A program made the position numbers and the translations under genes. DNA of 64,000 nucleotides from Rhodococcus sp040643435 (GTDB lineage: Bacteria > Actinomycetota > Actinomycetes > Mycobacteriales > Mycobacteriaceae), in assembly GCF_040643435.1 (NCBI RefSeq), contig NZ_JBEYUH010000003.1:124001-188000 (forward strand), written 5' to 3'. This document shows positions 50,769-60,300 of this stretch, piece by piece. A model generated the notes under the pieces. It saw nothing but the letters and a program-made list of their open reading frames with translations. It searched no databases and was not told where the DNA came from. Each line of letters opens with the position of its first letter. Position 1 is the stretch's first letter.

Positions 50769-51419
50769 ATGAACACACGCCACGCATGTCTCGTCGCCGG
50801 TTTCTCCGTCGCCACACTCGTGGCCGCGGGTTGCAGCAGTGACGACTCCTCCACGGACAACGAGAACACTGCCGAGACTCCGCCCGCCTCTCTCACGACC
50901 ACCGACCCGATGCCCACTCCGTTCCCGGGGATGAGCGGAGACGCCTTCGGTCTCCCGAGCGAGGGCAGCGACGACGACAACGCCTTCACTTACGACGAAG
51001 CGGCCGTGCCCGTCGGTTCGACCTTCGACGTCGAATCCGAGGAAGAAGGCGGTCGGACCACGATTCGGCTGAGGGTGATGGGCCTGCAACCCGATCGGGA
51101 TTTCGGAGCGCACGTTCACACCCGGACGTGTGGCCCGAACCCGTCCGATTCGGGGCCGCACTACCAGAACGAGGTCGACCCCGCCGCGAACCCCGAATCC
51201 CCGTCCACCGATCCGGCCTACGCGAATCCGCAGAACGAGATCTGGCTCGATTTCACCACCGACGCGCAGGGCAACGCCGAGGCATCGACGACCGTCGACT
51301 GGGAATTCCGTGACGACGAGGCCAATTCGGTGGTGCTTCACTCCGAGCACACCATGACGGAACCCGGTGAGGCCGGGCAGGCCGGCGACCGGCTCGCCTG
51401 TATCGACGAGGACTTCTGA
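50769..51419 (+). CDS. Cu-only superoxide-dismutase-like lipoprotein
   Basis: A 216-residue exported lipoprotein with lipobox AAGC (Cys22) and an acidic linker (residues ~23-75). The SodC copper ligands HVH (GAHVHTRTC), a third His in GPHYQN and a fourth in VVLHSEHT are visible. The usual zinc-site run is replaced by NEIWLDFTTD, so it should bind copper only, as in M. tuberculosis SodC. The arginine segment GDRLACI matches the active-site arginine area of SODs. It removes superoxide outside the membrane if active. A SigF-like promoter precedes it, and a strong hairpin terminator follows. Confidence 0.75.
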   Translation: MNTRHACLVAGFSVATLVAAGCSSDDSSTDNENTAETPPASLTTTDPMPTPFPGMSGDAFGLPSEGSDDDNAFTYDEAAVPVGSTFDVESEEEGGRTTIRLRVMGLQPDRDFGAHVHTRTCGPNPSDSGPHYQNEVDPAANPESPSTDPAYANPQNEIWLDFTTDAQGNAEASTTVDWEFRDDEANSVVLHSEHTMTEPGEAGQAGDRLACIDEDF

Positions 51420-51441
51420 CCCCGACGGCCGGACGACGTCA

Positions 51442-51473
51442 CGTTCCGGCGGGTGAGCTCGCCCGCCGGAACG
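51442..51473 (+). terminator. Terminator after the SOD-like gene
   Basis: A perfect 12-bp stem (CGTTCCGGCGGG and complement) with an 8-nt loop containing GAGCTC. Confidence 0.85.
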
Positions 51474-51549
51474 CTCTCACGTGGTAAACCGTCAGCGCGT
51501 GAGGGTGGTTCGTGCCATGCTGATGCCTCCAACGTCACGAGGAGCGGGG

Positions 51550-53031
51550 ATGGATCCTGTCGTCGACACCACCAGCGGACGAGTGCGCGGTACGACCGTC
51601 GGCAGCACAGCCGTGTTCAAAGGTATCCCTTATGCGGCTGCGCCGTTCGGCGACCTGAGATTCGCCGCACCCGCACCTGCCCCGGCGTGGGAGGGTGTAC
51701 GTCCCGCGACCGAATTCGGGCCCACCGCACCGAAGGCTCCCTATGTCCCTCCACTCGACCGACTCCTGCACGAACCGTCGATACCGGGCGAGGAGATCCT
51801 CAATCTCAACGTGTGGACACCGGATCTTTCGGCCTCGCTGCCTGTGCTGGTGTGGATTCACGGTGGTGCGTTCGAGCATGGCAGTAGTGCGGTGGCGCTG
51901 TACGACGGCGCGAGCTTCGCACGTGACGGTGTCGTGTTCGTCAGCGTCAACTATCGGCTCGGCGCCGAAGGCTTCGCTCTTCTCGACGACGCACCGGCCG
52001 ACCGCGGCCTTCTCGACCAGGTCGCCGCCCTCGAGTGGATACGCGACAACATCGCTGCCTTCGGCGGCAACTCCGATCTCGTGACGATCGCCGGTGAATC
52101 TGCAGGAGCGATGAGCGTGGTCTCACTGATGGCGATGCCGCGCGCACGCGGACTCTTCCGGCGCGCGATCGCCCAGAGCGGTGCCGGGCACTCGGTGATG
52201 ACCGCCGCCACGGCTCGAAAGGTCGCTGCTGCGTTGGGTGAAACGCTCGGCGTCGCCCCGACGCGCACGGCTTTCGCCGATATCGATCCGAAAGAACTCG
52301 TCGACGCCCAGGAACTCCTCATCGCCCGAATCCGCAGTGGGTCCGACGCTTCGGTGTGGGGTGAGATCACCACCGACGCAATGGTATTCGAGCCGAGCGC
52401 GGACGGGAATGTGTTGCCGGCCCGGCCGATCGACCTGCTCGGGCAGGGCGCAGGATCCGATGTCGACCTCCTCATCGGCTACAACCGTGACGAGATGACG
52501 TTGTTCTTCGTCCCCTTCGGGATCGATCGGGCGCTCGACGACGATGCCGCGCGCCGTCTCGCCGCCGCATACGGCCTCACCGATCCGGCGGCCTTCGACG
52601 CGTATCGGCGAGTCGGGTGCGATGCGTCTCCCGGGCAGACGGCGATGCACATCTTGCGCGATTGGATGTACCGGATCCCGGCCGTACGTCTCGCGGAAGC
52701 ACGTGCCGCTCGGGCGGCCGAAAGCTACATCTACCGGTTCGATTGGCAGTCACCGGTATTCGACGGCCGGTTGGGCGCGACCCATGCGCTCGACATCGGA
52801 TTCGTGTTCGACAATCTTCATCTGCCTCAGGCCGCGGCGCTGGCGGGTTCCGAACCCCCGCAGGAGTTGGCACGGCACATGCATCGAGCATGGGTGAGTT
52901 TCGTGACCACGGGTTCACCGGGCTGGCCGTCGTACGGGGACAAGCGTGCAGAGATGCACTTCGGGAACACCTGCGAAACCGTCGACGACGACGAAGCCGA
53001 ACTGCGGAGGCTGTGGGACGGAATCCGCTGA
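51550..53031 (+). CDS. Type-B carboxylesterase
   Basis: A 493-residue alpha/beta-hydrolase of the carboxylesterase type-B family. The nucleophile is Ser184 in GESAGAMS, the oxyanion loop is IHGGAFEHGS, and FKGIPYAAAPFGDLRF and VSVNYRLGAEGF are classic. There is no signal peptide, so it acts in the cytoplasm. The ATG at 51550 is chosen because the family begins with DPVVDTTSGRVRG and AGGAGCGG precedes it. It hydrolyses carboxylic esters; the natural substrate is unknown. Confidence 0.9.
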   Translation: MDPVVDTTSGRVRGTTVGSTAVFKGIPYAAAPFGDLRFAAPAPAPAWEGVRPATEFGPTAPKAPYVPPLDRLLHEPSIPGEEILNLNVWTPDLSASLPVLVWIHGGAFEHGSSAVALYDGASFARDGVVFVSVNYRLGAEGFALLDDAPADRGLLDQVAALEWIRDNIAAFGGNSDLVTIAGESAGAMSVVSLMAMPRARGLFRRAIAQSGAGHSVMTAATARKVAAALGETLGVAPTRTAFADIDPKELVDAQELLIARIRSGSDASVWGEITTDAMVFEPSADGNVLPARPIDLLGQGAGSDVDLLIGYNRDEMTLFFVPFGIDRALDDDAARRLAAAYGLTDPAAFDAYRRVGCDASPGQTAMHILRDWMYRIPAVRLAEARAARAAESYIYRFDWQSPVFDGRLGATHALDIGFVFDNLHLPQAAALAGSEPPQELARHMHRAWVSFVTTGSPGWPSYGDKRAEMHFGNTCETVDDDEAELRRLWDGIR

Positions 53032-53035
53032 ACAC

Positions 53036-53059
53036 GTTTGACCTCGGATTCCCTGGGTA
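53036..53059 (+). promoter_or_regulatory. SigF-type promoter of katE
   Basis: GTTT (53036-53039), 15-nt spacer, GGGTA (53055-53059), about 50 bp before the katE start. Stress sigma factors of the SigF/SigB type use this pattern and are known to control catalases in relatives. Confidence 0.6.
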
Positions 53060-53109
53060 GTCGTGGATGAGACGTCCACCCGACGACAACCATGGATCGG
53101 AGTTCTCGT

Positions 53110-55227
53110 ATGTCCGGAGCCACCCCCAAGATTCCAGGTACCCCTTCCTCGATCGTGCCGCCCGTGGACGAACCCACGACGCCGACGACGCCGCCGGAGC
53201 CGAAGCCCGATCAGGAAGAGCCCGCAGTGGTCACGGCCACCGGCACTCCTGCGGATCTGCCGCACGGCCGTGCTCAGCAGGGGGAGTATCTGACCACAGC
53301 GCAGGGTGCCCGGCTGACCGACACAGATCACTCGCTCAAGGCCGGACGTCGGGGTCCGATCCTTCTGCAGGATCACCACTTCCGGGAGAAGATCACCCAC
53401 TTCGACCACGAGCGTATTCCGGAACGAGTGGTGCATGCCCGTGGAGCCGGTGCTCACGGCGTCTTCCGCGCTACGGGTGCCGCGAGTTCGATCACCCGCG
53501 CCCATTTCCTCCAGAAGGATGTCGAGACACCGGTGTTCGTGCGGTTCTCCACGGTGCTCGGATCCCGCGGTTCGGCCGACGCCGTGCGCGACACCCGCGG
53601 CTTCGCGACGAAGTTCTACACCGAGGAAGGCACCTTCGACCTCGTAGGCAACAACATTCCGGTCTTCTTCATCCAGGACTCCATCAAGTTCCCCGACGTC
53701 ATCCATGCGGGCAAGCCGCATCCGGATCGGGAGATCCCGCAGGCCCAGAGCGCCCACGACACCTTCTGGGATTTCGTCTCGCTCCACACCGAGGCCACCG
53801 CCCACACGATGTGGAACATGTCGGATCGCGGTATCCCGCGCTCGTACCGGATGATGGAGGGCTTCGGCGTCCACACCTTCCGGATGGTCAACGCCGACGG
53901 TGAAACGGCACTGGTGAAGTTCCACTGGAAGCCGCGGCTCGGCGTGCACTCGCTGGTGTGGGAGGAAGCCCAGTTGATCAACGGCTTCGATCCCGATTTC
54001 CACCGTCGCGATCTGGCCGATGCGATCGAGGCCGGCGCCTATCCCGAATGGGATCTCGGCGTGCAGGTCTTCCCGGACACTCCGGAACAGACCTTCGAAG
54101 GGATCGACCTGCTGGATCCCACCAAGATCGTTCCGGAGGAACTCGCCCCCGTCCAGATCATCGGCACGATGGTTCTCAACGCGAATCCGACCAACTTCTT
54201 CGCCGAGACCGAGCAGGTCGCCTTCCATCCCGGTCATCTCGTCCCCGGCATCGACGTCACCGACGACCCGCTGTTGCAGGGTCGCCTGTTCTCCTATCTC
54301 GACACGCAGATCACGCGACTCGGCGGTCCGAACTTCGCTCAGATCCCGATCAATCGTCCGCATGCTCCCGTCAACGACATGTTCCGGGACGGCTTCCACC
54401 AGCACGCCGTTCACACCGGTGTCGCTCCCTACAAGCCGAATTCGCTCGATGCGGGATGCCCGTTCATGGCGGGGGCTGCCGAGGGCGCGTTCGTCGACCT
54501 ACCGGTAGAGGTGCCGGCGGCGAAGAAGGAGCGTGAGGTCTCCCGTTCCTTCGACGACCATTACACGCAGGTCCGGCAGTTCTACCTGAGCCTGTCGGAC
54601 GTCGAGAAGGATCACGTCGCCTACGCCTACACGTTCGAGCTGGGCAAGTGCTACGAGCAGTCGATCAAGGAACGCCAACTGCAGATCCTCGCGAACATCG
54701 ACACCGGCCTGTGCGAGAAGGTGGCTGCGGGTCTCGGGCTCCCGGCTCCGAAGCCGGCCGTGAAGGTGTCGGATCTCCCGCCGAGCCCTGCACTGGCGCA
54801 GGTCGGGAAGACGTGGCCGGTGAAGGGTCGCCAGATCGGCATCGTCGTCGACGACACCACCGATGTCGATCAGGTACTCGCAGCCGTGCAGGCAGTGGAT
54901 GCGGCCGACTGCGTCCCGTTGGTCGTCGCCCCGCACGGCGGCATGCTCGGGGGAGTCGTGCCGATCTCGCGCACCTTCCTCACCGCGCGTTCGATCGAGT
55001 TCGACGCCGTGATCATGGCGACGTCCGCGCCGGACACCCGGCTTCGCATTCTCGTCGACGAGATGTTCCGGCATCACAAGGCGCTGGCAGCCTGGGGGCC
55101 GGGAGCCGAGGCTCTCGAAGACCTGAAGGCACCGGGGATCGAGATCGTGGACGGACCGGAAACCGCCGTCACGCAGGTTCTGGAGCTGCTCGCTACCCAC
55201 CGCGTCTGGGAGCGAAACGCGGTGTGA
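53110..55227 (+). CDS. katE: Large-subunit (HPII-type) catalase
   Basis: A 705-residue heme catalase of clade 2. Essential residues are the distal His in FDHERIPERVVHARG, the Asn in DLVGNNIPVFF and the heme Tyr in RLFSYLDTQITRLG. The C-terminal ~150 residues form the DJ-1/PfpI-like flavodoxin-fold domain that only large catalases have. It breaks down hydrogen peroxide. The ATG at 53110 (MSGATPK) has CGGAG at better spacing than the ATG at 53092. A SigF-type promoter lies upstream. Confidence 0.93.
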   Translation: MSGATPKIPGTPSSIVPPVDEPTTPTTPPEPKPDQEEPAVVTATGTPADLPHGRAQQGEYLTTAQGARLTDTDHSLKAGRRGPILLQDHHFREKITHFDHERIPERVVHARGAGAHGVFRATGAASSITRAHFLQKDVETPVFVRFSTVLGSRGSADAVRDTRGFATKFYTEEGTFDLVGNNIPVFFIQDSIKFPDVIHAGKPHPDREIPQAQSAHDTFWDFVSLHTEATAHTMWNMSDRGIPRSYRMMEGFGVHTFRMVNADGETALVKFHWKPRLGVHSLVWEEAQLINGFDPDFHRRDLADAIEAGAYPEWDLGVQVFPDTPEQTFEGIDLLDPTKIVPEELAPVQIIGTMVLNANPTNFFAETEQVAFHPGHLVPGIDVTDDPLLQGRLFSYLDTQITRLGGPNFAQIPINRPHAPVNDMFRDGFHQHAVHTGVAPYKPNSLDAGCPFMAGAAEGAFVDLPVEVPAAKKEREVSRSFDDHYTQVRQFYLSLSDVEKDHVAYAYTFELGKCYEQSIKERQLQILANIDTGLCEKVAAGLGLPAPKPAVKVSDLPPSPALAQVGKTWPVKGRQIGIVVDDTTDVDQVLAAVQAVDAADCVPLVVAPHGGMLGGVVPISRTFLTARSIEFDAVIMATSAPDTRLRILVDEMFRHHKALAAWGPGAEALEDLKAPGIEIVDGPETAVTQVLELLATHRVWERNAV

Positions 55228-55287
55228 CAGACCTCACCTGAACTCTGCTTACGGAGTTCGGGCACCCCAAGTTATTCTTTCGACACC

Positions 55288-55322
55288 GCTGGCCGCAGCT
55301 GATCTTCATCGCTGCGGCCAGC
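55288..55322. terminator. Bidirectional terminator after katE
   Basis: A perfect 12-bp stem (GCTGGCCGCAGC and complement), 11-nt loop, between the convergent katE and FAD-monooxygenase genes. No T-tract. Confidence 0.75.
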
Positions 55323-55358
55323 TGTTGATCATGGGGTAGTTCAGTACTCGGATGCCCC

Positions 55359-56399
55359 TCAGGTGAAGTGCAGCGCGGCACCCACCAGTGGGTCGCGCAG
55401 AGCCGTGAACCGGCGCGCGGTCGCGAGGCCGGCAAGTGCCCTGGAGGCGCGGACGAGTCGCTGTGTGCGCCGTCGACGGGCGCGGTCGTAGCGCTGCAGA
55501 GCCTCCCGCACCGGATACTCCGCCAGCAGTTCCGAGAGCTTCGCGGCATCGACCATCGCCTCGCAGGCGCCCCGGCCGAGATTGGGTGCCATGGCGTGGG
55601 CCGCATCGCCGATCAGTGCGACTTTTCCCTGGACGAACGACGGCAGCGGGGGAGACTCGTACAGGTCGTGGTACAGGCTTGCGGCAGGCTCGACCCGGTC
55701 GAGGACCTCACGCACGGCCGGATGCCAATCGCGGTATCGCTCACGCAGTTCGTCGACGCTTCCCGTGCCCCCTGCGGGTGTGCGCACGGCCGCGAACCAA
55801 TTGGTCAGATTCCCGTCGCGCGGGGTGATGCCGAACAGCGCATCCGGTCCCCAGGACTCGCTCATGGTCGTGACAGTGCCGGGCACCCACCCGCGCCATG
55901 CCGCGTATCCGGTGTACGCCGGACGGAAGGCAGGGCCGAACAGCTTGTCGCGTACGGCGCTGTTGATTCCGTCCGCTCCCACCACCACGTCGTAGGCATT
56001 GAGATCCGTGAGATCCCGGCGCGTGGTTCCGAACTGCACGATTCCGGGTGGTAGGCCGTGGGCGAGGATCGAGAGCAGGGCGGGGCGGGAGAGCAGGAGC
56101 GCGGAGCGCGCGAGATCGTGGATGCGTCCGATCGTCCTGCCGTCCCATCGGAGGAAGGCGGCAGAGCTCTGGCGCACGCCGAGCTTCTCGACGCGCCGGC
56201 CCAGTACGGTGCCGCGGCCCGCGACCGTCAGGGCGTCGAGTGCCTCGGGCCACATGCCGAGTGCGGTACCGGTTTCGGGGAGGGATCGCGCGCGTTCGAA
56301 CACGTCGACGTGCCATCCGTGGCGGACGAGAGCGTTGGCTGCGGTGAGTCCGCCGATTCCGCCGCCGACTATCGCTGCCTTGCCCTGCCGCGTCGCCAT
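55359..56399 (-). CDS. FAD-dependent aromatic-ring-type monooxygenase (PHBH fold)
   Basis: A 346-residue flavoprotein. FAD-binding motifs are GGGIGGLTAANALVRHG near the N-terminus, VVGADGINSAVR (the DG motif) and ALIGDAAHAMAPNLGRGACEA (the GD motif). The family hydroxylates aromatics, antibiotics or similar ring compounds with NAD(P)H and oxygen. The ATG lies six bases after TAGAGT on the minus strand, a leaderless layout, with GTGACA as a possible -35 at 17-bp spacing. It is divergent from a TetR gene and its promoter overlaps a long palindrome, so the TetR probably represses it. Confidence 0.88.
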   Translation of the reverse strand: MATRQGKAAIVGGGIGGLTAANALVRHGWHVDVFERARSLPETGTALGMWPEALDALTVAGRGTVLGRRVEKLGVRQSSAAFLRWDGRTIGRIHDLARSALLLSRPALLSILAHGLPPGIVQFGTTRRDLTDLNAYDVVVGADGINSAVRDKLFGPAFRPAYTGYAAWRGWVPGTVTTMSESWGPDALFGITPRDGNLTNWFAAVRTPAGGTGSVDELRERYRDWHPAVREVLDRVEPAASLYHDLYESPPLPSFVQGKVALIGDAAHAMAPNLGRGACEAMVDAAKLSELLAEYPVREALQRYDRARRRRTQRLVRASRALAGLATARRFTALRDPLVGAALHFT

Positions 56400-56410
56400 G
56401 ACGCCACTCT

Positions 56411-56446
56411 ACTACGTATGTAGTGTCCTGTCACTACATACGTAGT
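56411..56446. promoter_or_regulatory. 15-bp-arm TetR operator between the FAD monooxygenase and TetR genes
   Basis: ACTACGTATGTAGTG, 6-nt spacer, CACTACATACGTAGT: a perfect inverted repeat whose arms are each near-palindromes (two half-sites per arm). It fills the gap between the two -10 boxes (TAGAGT at 56406-56411 minus, TAGGAT at 56455-56460 plus), so one bound repressor could block both promoters. Confidence 0.85.
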
Positions 56447-56467
56447 GAGAGTCGTAGGATCGGGCGC

Positions 56468-57028
56468 GTGACCGACAAACGCATGCAGGTCGTCGACGCG
56501 GCAATCACCCTGGTGGGCACCGAGGGCTTACGAGCACTCACCCACCGCCGCGTCGATGCGGTCGCGGGTGTGCCTGCCGGCTCGACGTCCAACTACTTCC
56601 GTACCCGGCAGGCTCTCGTCGAGGGTGTGCTCGACAGGCTGCTCGAGAGGGATCGCGCCGAGATCTCGGCGATCGGGAGCGCGACGCCCGGCAATGCACG
56701 TGAGCTCGAAGACATTGCGCACGAATATGTGATGTCCGCTACCGGACCCGATCTCGTGCGGACCCGCGCACGCTTCGCGATGTTCGTCGAAGCGATGGCC
56801 GCACCCGAACTGCGCGCGGGAGTCGATGCCCGACGTGCCGAACTGCGCGCGTGGATCGCCACAGTGCTGGCCGGCCTCGGCGTGAAAGATCCTGCCGGCG
56901 CCGCGCGTGTTCTCATCGACTACCTGGACGGACTCATCCTGCACCGGTGTACCTCGCCCGACGAACCGCAGGACCCGCGCGAAGGGATAGCCCGGATGGT
57001 GCGCATGCTGGTCGCCTCGGTGGCGTGA
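56468..57028 (+). CDS. TetR-family regulator
   Basis: A 186-residue TetR repressor. The helix-turn-helix is at about 24-48 (RALTHRRVDAVAGVPAGSTSNYF). The rest is a helical ligand-binding domain, with GLILHRC near the end. The GTG at 56468 follows TAGGAT by seven bases, again a leaderless layout. It is divergent from the FAD monooxygenase gene across a 36-bp palindrome, so it should control both itself and that enzyme. The inducer is probably a substrate of the enzyme. Confidence 0.9.
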   Translation: MTDKRMQVVDAAITLVGTEGLRALTHRRVDAVAGVPAGSTSNYFRTRQALVEGVLDRLLERDRAEISAIGSATPGNARELEDIAHEYVMSATGPDLVRTRARFAMFVEAMAAPELRAGVDARRAELRAWIATVLAGLGVKDPAGAARVLIDYLDGLILHRCTSPDEPQDPREGIARMVRMLVASVA

Positions 57029-57331
57029 CGCCCGCGCTTCGCGCGCGTTACGGCGGTGTTTCCGCAGGTGAACGGGAGAATAGGGCAGGCTTGCTTGCGT
57101 TACCCCCCATAACCTGGCATATCGTTCATTTCGAAGACGGTGGGACCACGACGTCCCACCGGTCGCCGGGTCTACGCTCGCGCTGCCGAAAAAAGGCACC
57201 CGCACCGTCGCGGATGAGCGGATACTGGCGATGTCGAAGGTATCGGGCACCCGGCCGATACCCGGTCTACGGCAGTAGATGGCCATCAGTGCTGCTGGTC
57301 GTCGGTGCTATCGCATCAACGAAGGCTAGGT
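57029..57331 (+). other. Intergenic leader of gltB
   Basis: A 303-bp gap with no open frame I would call. It holds GGTATCGG and CCGATACC separated by 8 bases (57239-57262), a candidate operator or RNA hairpin about 70-93 bp before gltB, and a weak palindrome GTTACCCCCCATAAC (57099-57113). I found no clear promoter pair or GlnR site. Confidence 0.5.
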
Positions 57332-60300
57332 ATGACTCATCTTCCCGGGCCTCGAGGGCTCTACCACCCGGCGAACGAGCACGACTCCTGTGGTGTCGCG
57401 TTCGTCGTCGATATGCACGGTCGTCGCAGTCGCGACATCGTCGAGAAGGCGATCACCGCCCTGGTGAATCTCGAACACCGCGGTGCGGCGGGAGCGGAGC
57501 AGAACACCGGCGACGGCGCCGGCATCCTGATCCAGATCCCGGACGCGTACTTCCGTGAAGTGGTCGACTTCGACCTTCCTCCCGAAGGCGCCTACGCGAC
57601 CGGCATCGCGTTCCTTCCCAAGGGCACCGAGGCCGCTGACGCAGCTGCCGCCGAAGTGAACCGCATCGTCGAGGAAGAGGGCCTGCAGGTCCTCGGCTGG
57701 CGCGAGGTTCCCGTCGACGAGTCCGAGTTGGGTTCCATGGCCAAGGACGCCATGCCCACCTTCCGGCAGATCTTCATCGCCTCGGGTGCCCGCGCCCTGA
57801 CCGGCCTGGACCTCGAGCGCCGCGCGTACGTCGTGCGCAAGCGCACCGAGCACGAACTCGGTCACCACGGTGCGGGTGAGGACGGCCCAGGCAGCGAGAC
57901 CGTCTACTTCCCGAGCCTGTCGACGTCGACCTTCGTCTACAAGGGCATGCTCACCACGCCCCAGATGAAGGGCTTCTACCGCGACCTGCAGGACGAGCGT
58001 GTCGTCTCCGCTCTCGGCCTCGTGCACTCCCGGTTCTCCACGAACACGTTCCCGTCGTGGCCGCTCGCGCATCCCTTCCGTCGCGTGGCGCACAACGGCG
58101 AGATCAACACCGTCACCGGCAATGCCAACTGGATGCGTGCCCGCGAGGCGCTCATCGACACCGACGTCTTCGGCGGCCGCGACAAGCTCGAGAAGATCTT
58201 CCCGGTCTGCACGCCGGGTGCTTCGGACACCGCACGCTTCGACGAGGTGCTCGAACTGCTGCACCTCGGTGGTCGCAGTCTGCCGCACGCCGTGCTGATG
58301 ATGATTCCCGAGGCGTGGGAGCGGCACGAGTCCATGGACCCGGCGCGCCGTGCGTTCTACGAGTATCACGCTGCCCTGATGGAGCCCTGGGACGGACCGG
58401 CTTCGGTGTGCTTCACCGACGGCACCGTCATCGGCGCCGTGCTCGACCGCAACGGTCTGCGTCCCTCGCGCGCCTGGGTGACCGACGACGGGCTCGTGGT
58501 CATGGCCTCCGAGGTGGGCGTGCTCGACATCCCCACCGAGAAGATCATCAGCAAGCGCCGCCTGCAGCCGGGCCGCATGTTCCTCGTCGACACTGCGAAG
58601 GGTCGCATCGTCGAGGACGAGGAGATCAAGCGCGAACTCGCCGCCGAGCATCCCTACGAGGAGTGGGTCGCCAACGGCGTGACCCGCCTCGAGGACCTGC
58701 CCGAGAGCAAGTACACCTACATGTCGCACGAGCGTGTGGTGCTGCGTCAGCAGGTCTTCGGCTACACCCGCGAAGAAGTGGATCTGCTCGTCAAGCCGAT
58801 GGCAGCCTCCGGCGCAGAAGCGCTCGGATCGATGGGCACCGACACGCCCATCGCCGTGCTCTCCTCGCGTCCGCGTCAGCTCTTCGACTTCTTCTCGCAG
58901 CTGTTCGCTCAGGTGACGAACCCGCCTCTCGACGCGATCCGCGAGGAGATCGTCACCAGCATGGGTGGCATGCTCGGCCCCGAGGGCGACCTGCTGAACC
59001 CGACCGAGGCGTCCTGCCGGCAGATTCTGATCTCGGCGCCGGTCATCGACAACGACGACCTGCAGAAGCTCATCCACGTCAACGACGAGAAGCAGTTCCC
59101 GGGCTTCAACAGCGTCATCATCCGCGGCCTGTACCCGGTCGCGGAGGGCGGTGACGGCCTGCGTCGTGCTCTCGAGACGATTCGCGAGCAGGTCTCGCTG
59201 GCCATCGACAAGGGTGCACGCCTGATCGTGCTCTCCGACCGAGAGTCGGACGAGAAGCTCGCGCCGATCCCCTCGTTGCTGCTCACCTCCGCGGTGCACC
59301 ACCATCTCGTCCGTGAGAAGACCCGCACCAAGGTCGGTCTGCTCGTCGAGGCGGGCGACGCCCGCGAGGTCCACCACATCGCCGCCCTGTGCGGTTTCGG
59401 TGCGGCCGTGGTCAACCCCTACATGGCGTTCGAGAGCATCGACGAGCTGCTGCAGAACGGCGATCTTCCCGAGGGCATGACCCTCGAGAAGGCCATCGCC
59501 AACTACATCAAGGCGGCCTCGAAGGGCGTGCTGAAGGTGATGTCCAAGATGGGCATCTCCACGCTCGCTTCCTACACGGGTGCGCAGCTGTTCCAGGTCA
59601 TCGGCCTGTCGCAGGAACTCGTCGACGAGTACTTCACCGGTCTGCAGTCGCAGCTCGGTGGTGTGGGTCTCGACGAGATCGCCGCGGACGTCGCGGCCCG
59701 GCACCGCACGGCCTTCCTCGATCGTCAGTCGGAGCGCGCGCACCGCGAACTCGAGGTCGGCGGCGAGTACCAGTGGCGTCGTGAGGGCGAGTACCACCTC
59801 TTCAACCCGGACACGGTGTTCAAGCTCCAGCACGCCACCCGCACCGGCCAGTACTCGATCTTCAAGGAGTACACCAAGCTCGTCGACGACCAGTCGGAGC
59901 GACTCGCATCGCTGCGCGGTTTGTTCGAGTTCAAGAAGGGTGTGCGTCCGCCGGTGCCGCTCGACGAGGTCGAGCCGGCGAGCGAGATCGTCAAGCGGTT
60001 CTCCACCGGCGCCATGAGCTACGGCTCCATCTCGGCCGAGGCCCACGAGACCCTCGCGATCGCGATGAACCGCCTCGGCGGCCGCTCGAACTCCGGTGAG
60101 GGCGGCGAGCATCCGAGCCGCTTCACCCCGGACGAGAACGGCGACTGGCGGCGCTCGGCCATCAAGCAGGTCGCGTCGGGTCGCTTCGGTGTGACCGCGC
60201 ATTACCTGAGCAACTGCACCGACATCCAGATCAAGATGGCTCAGGGCGCGAAGCCCGGCGAGGGCGGTCAGCTCCCGCCGCACAAGGTGTACCCGTGGGT

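Noticed and set aside
57099..57113. GlnR box (GTTACCCCCCATAAC) before gltB
   Set aside because: The AC-to-AC spacing is eight, not the nine expected for GlnR sites, and the right half lacks the GNAAC pattern.
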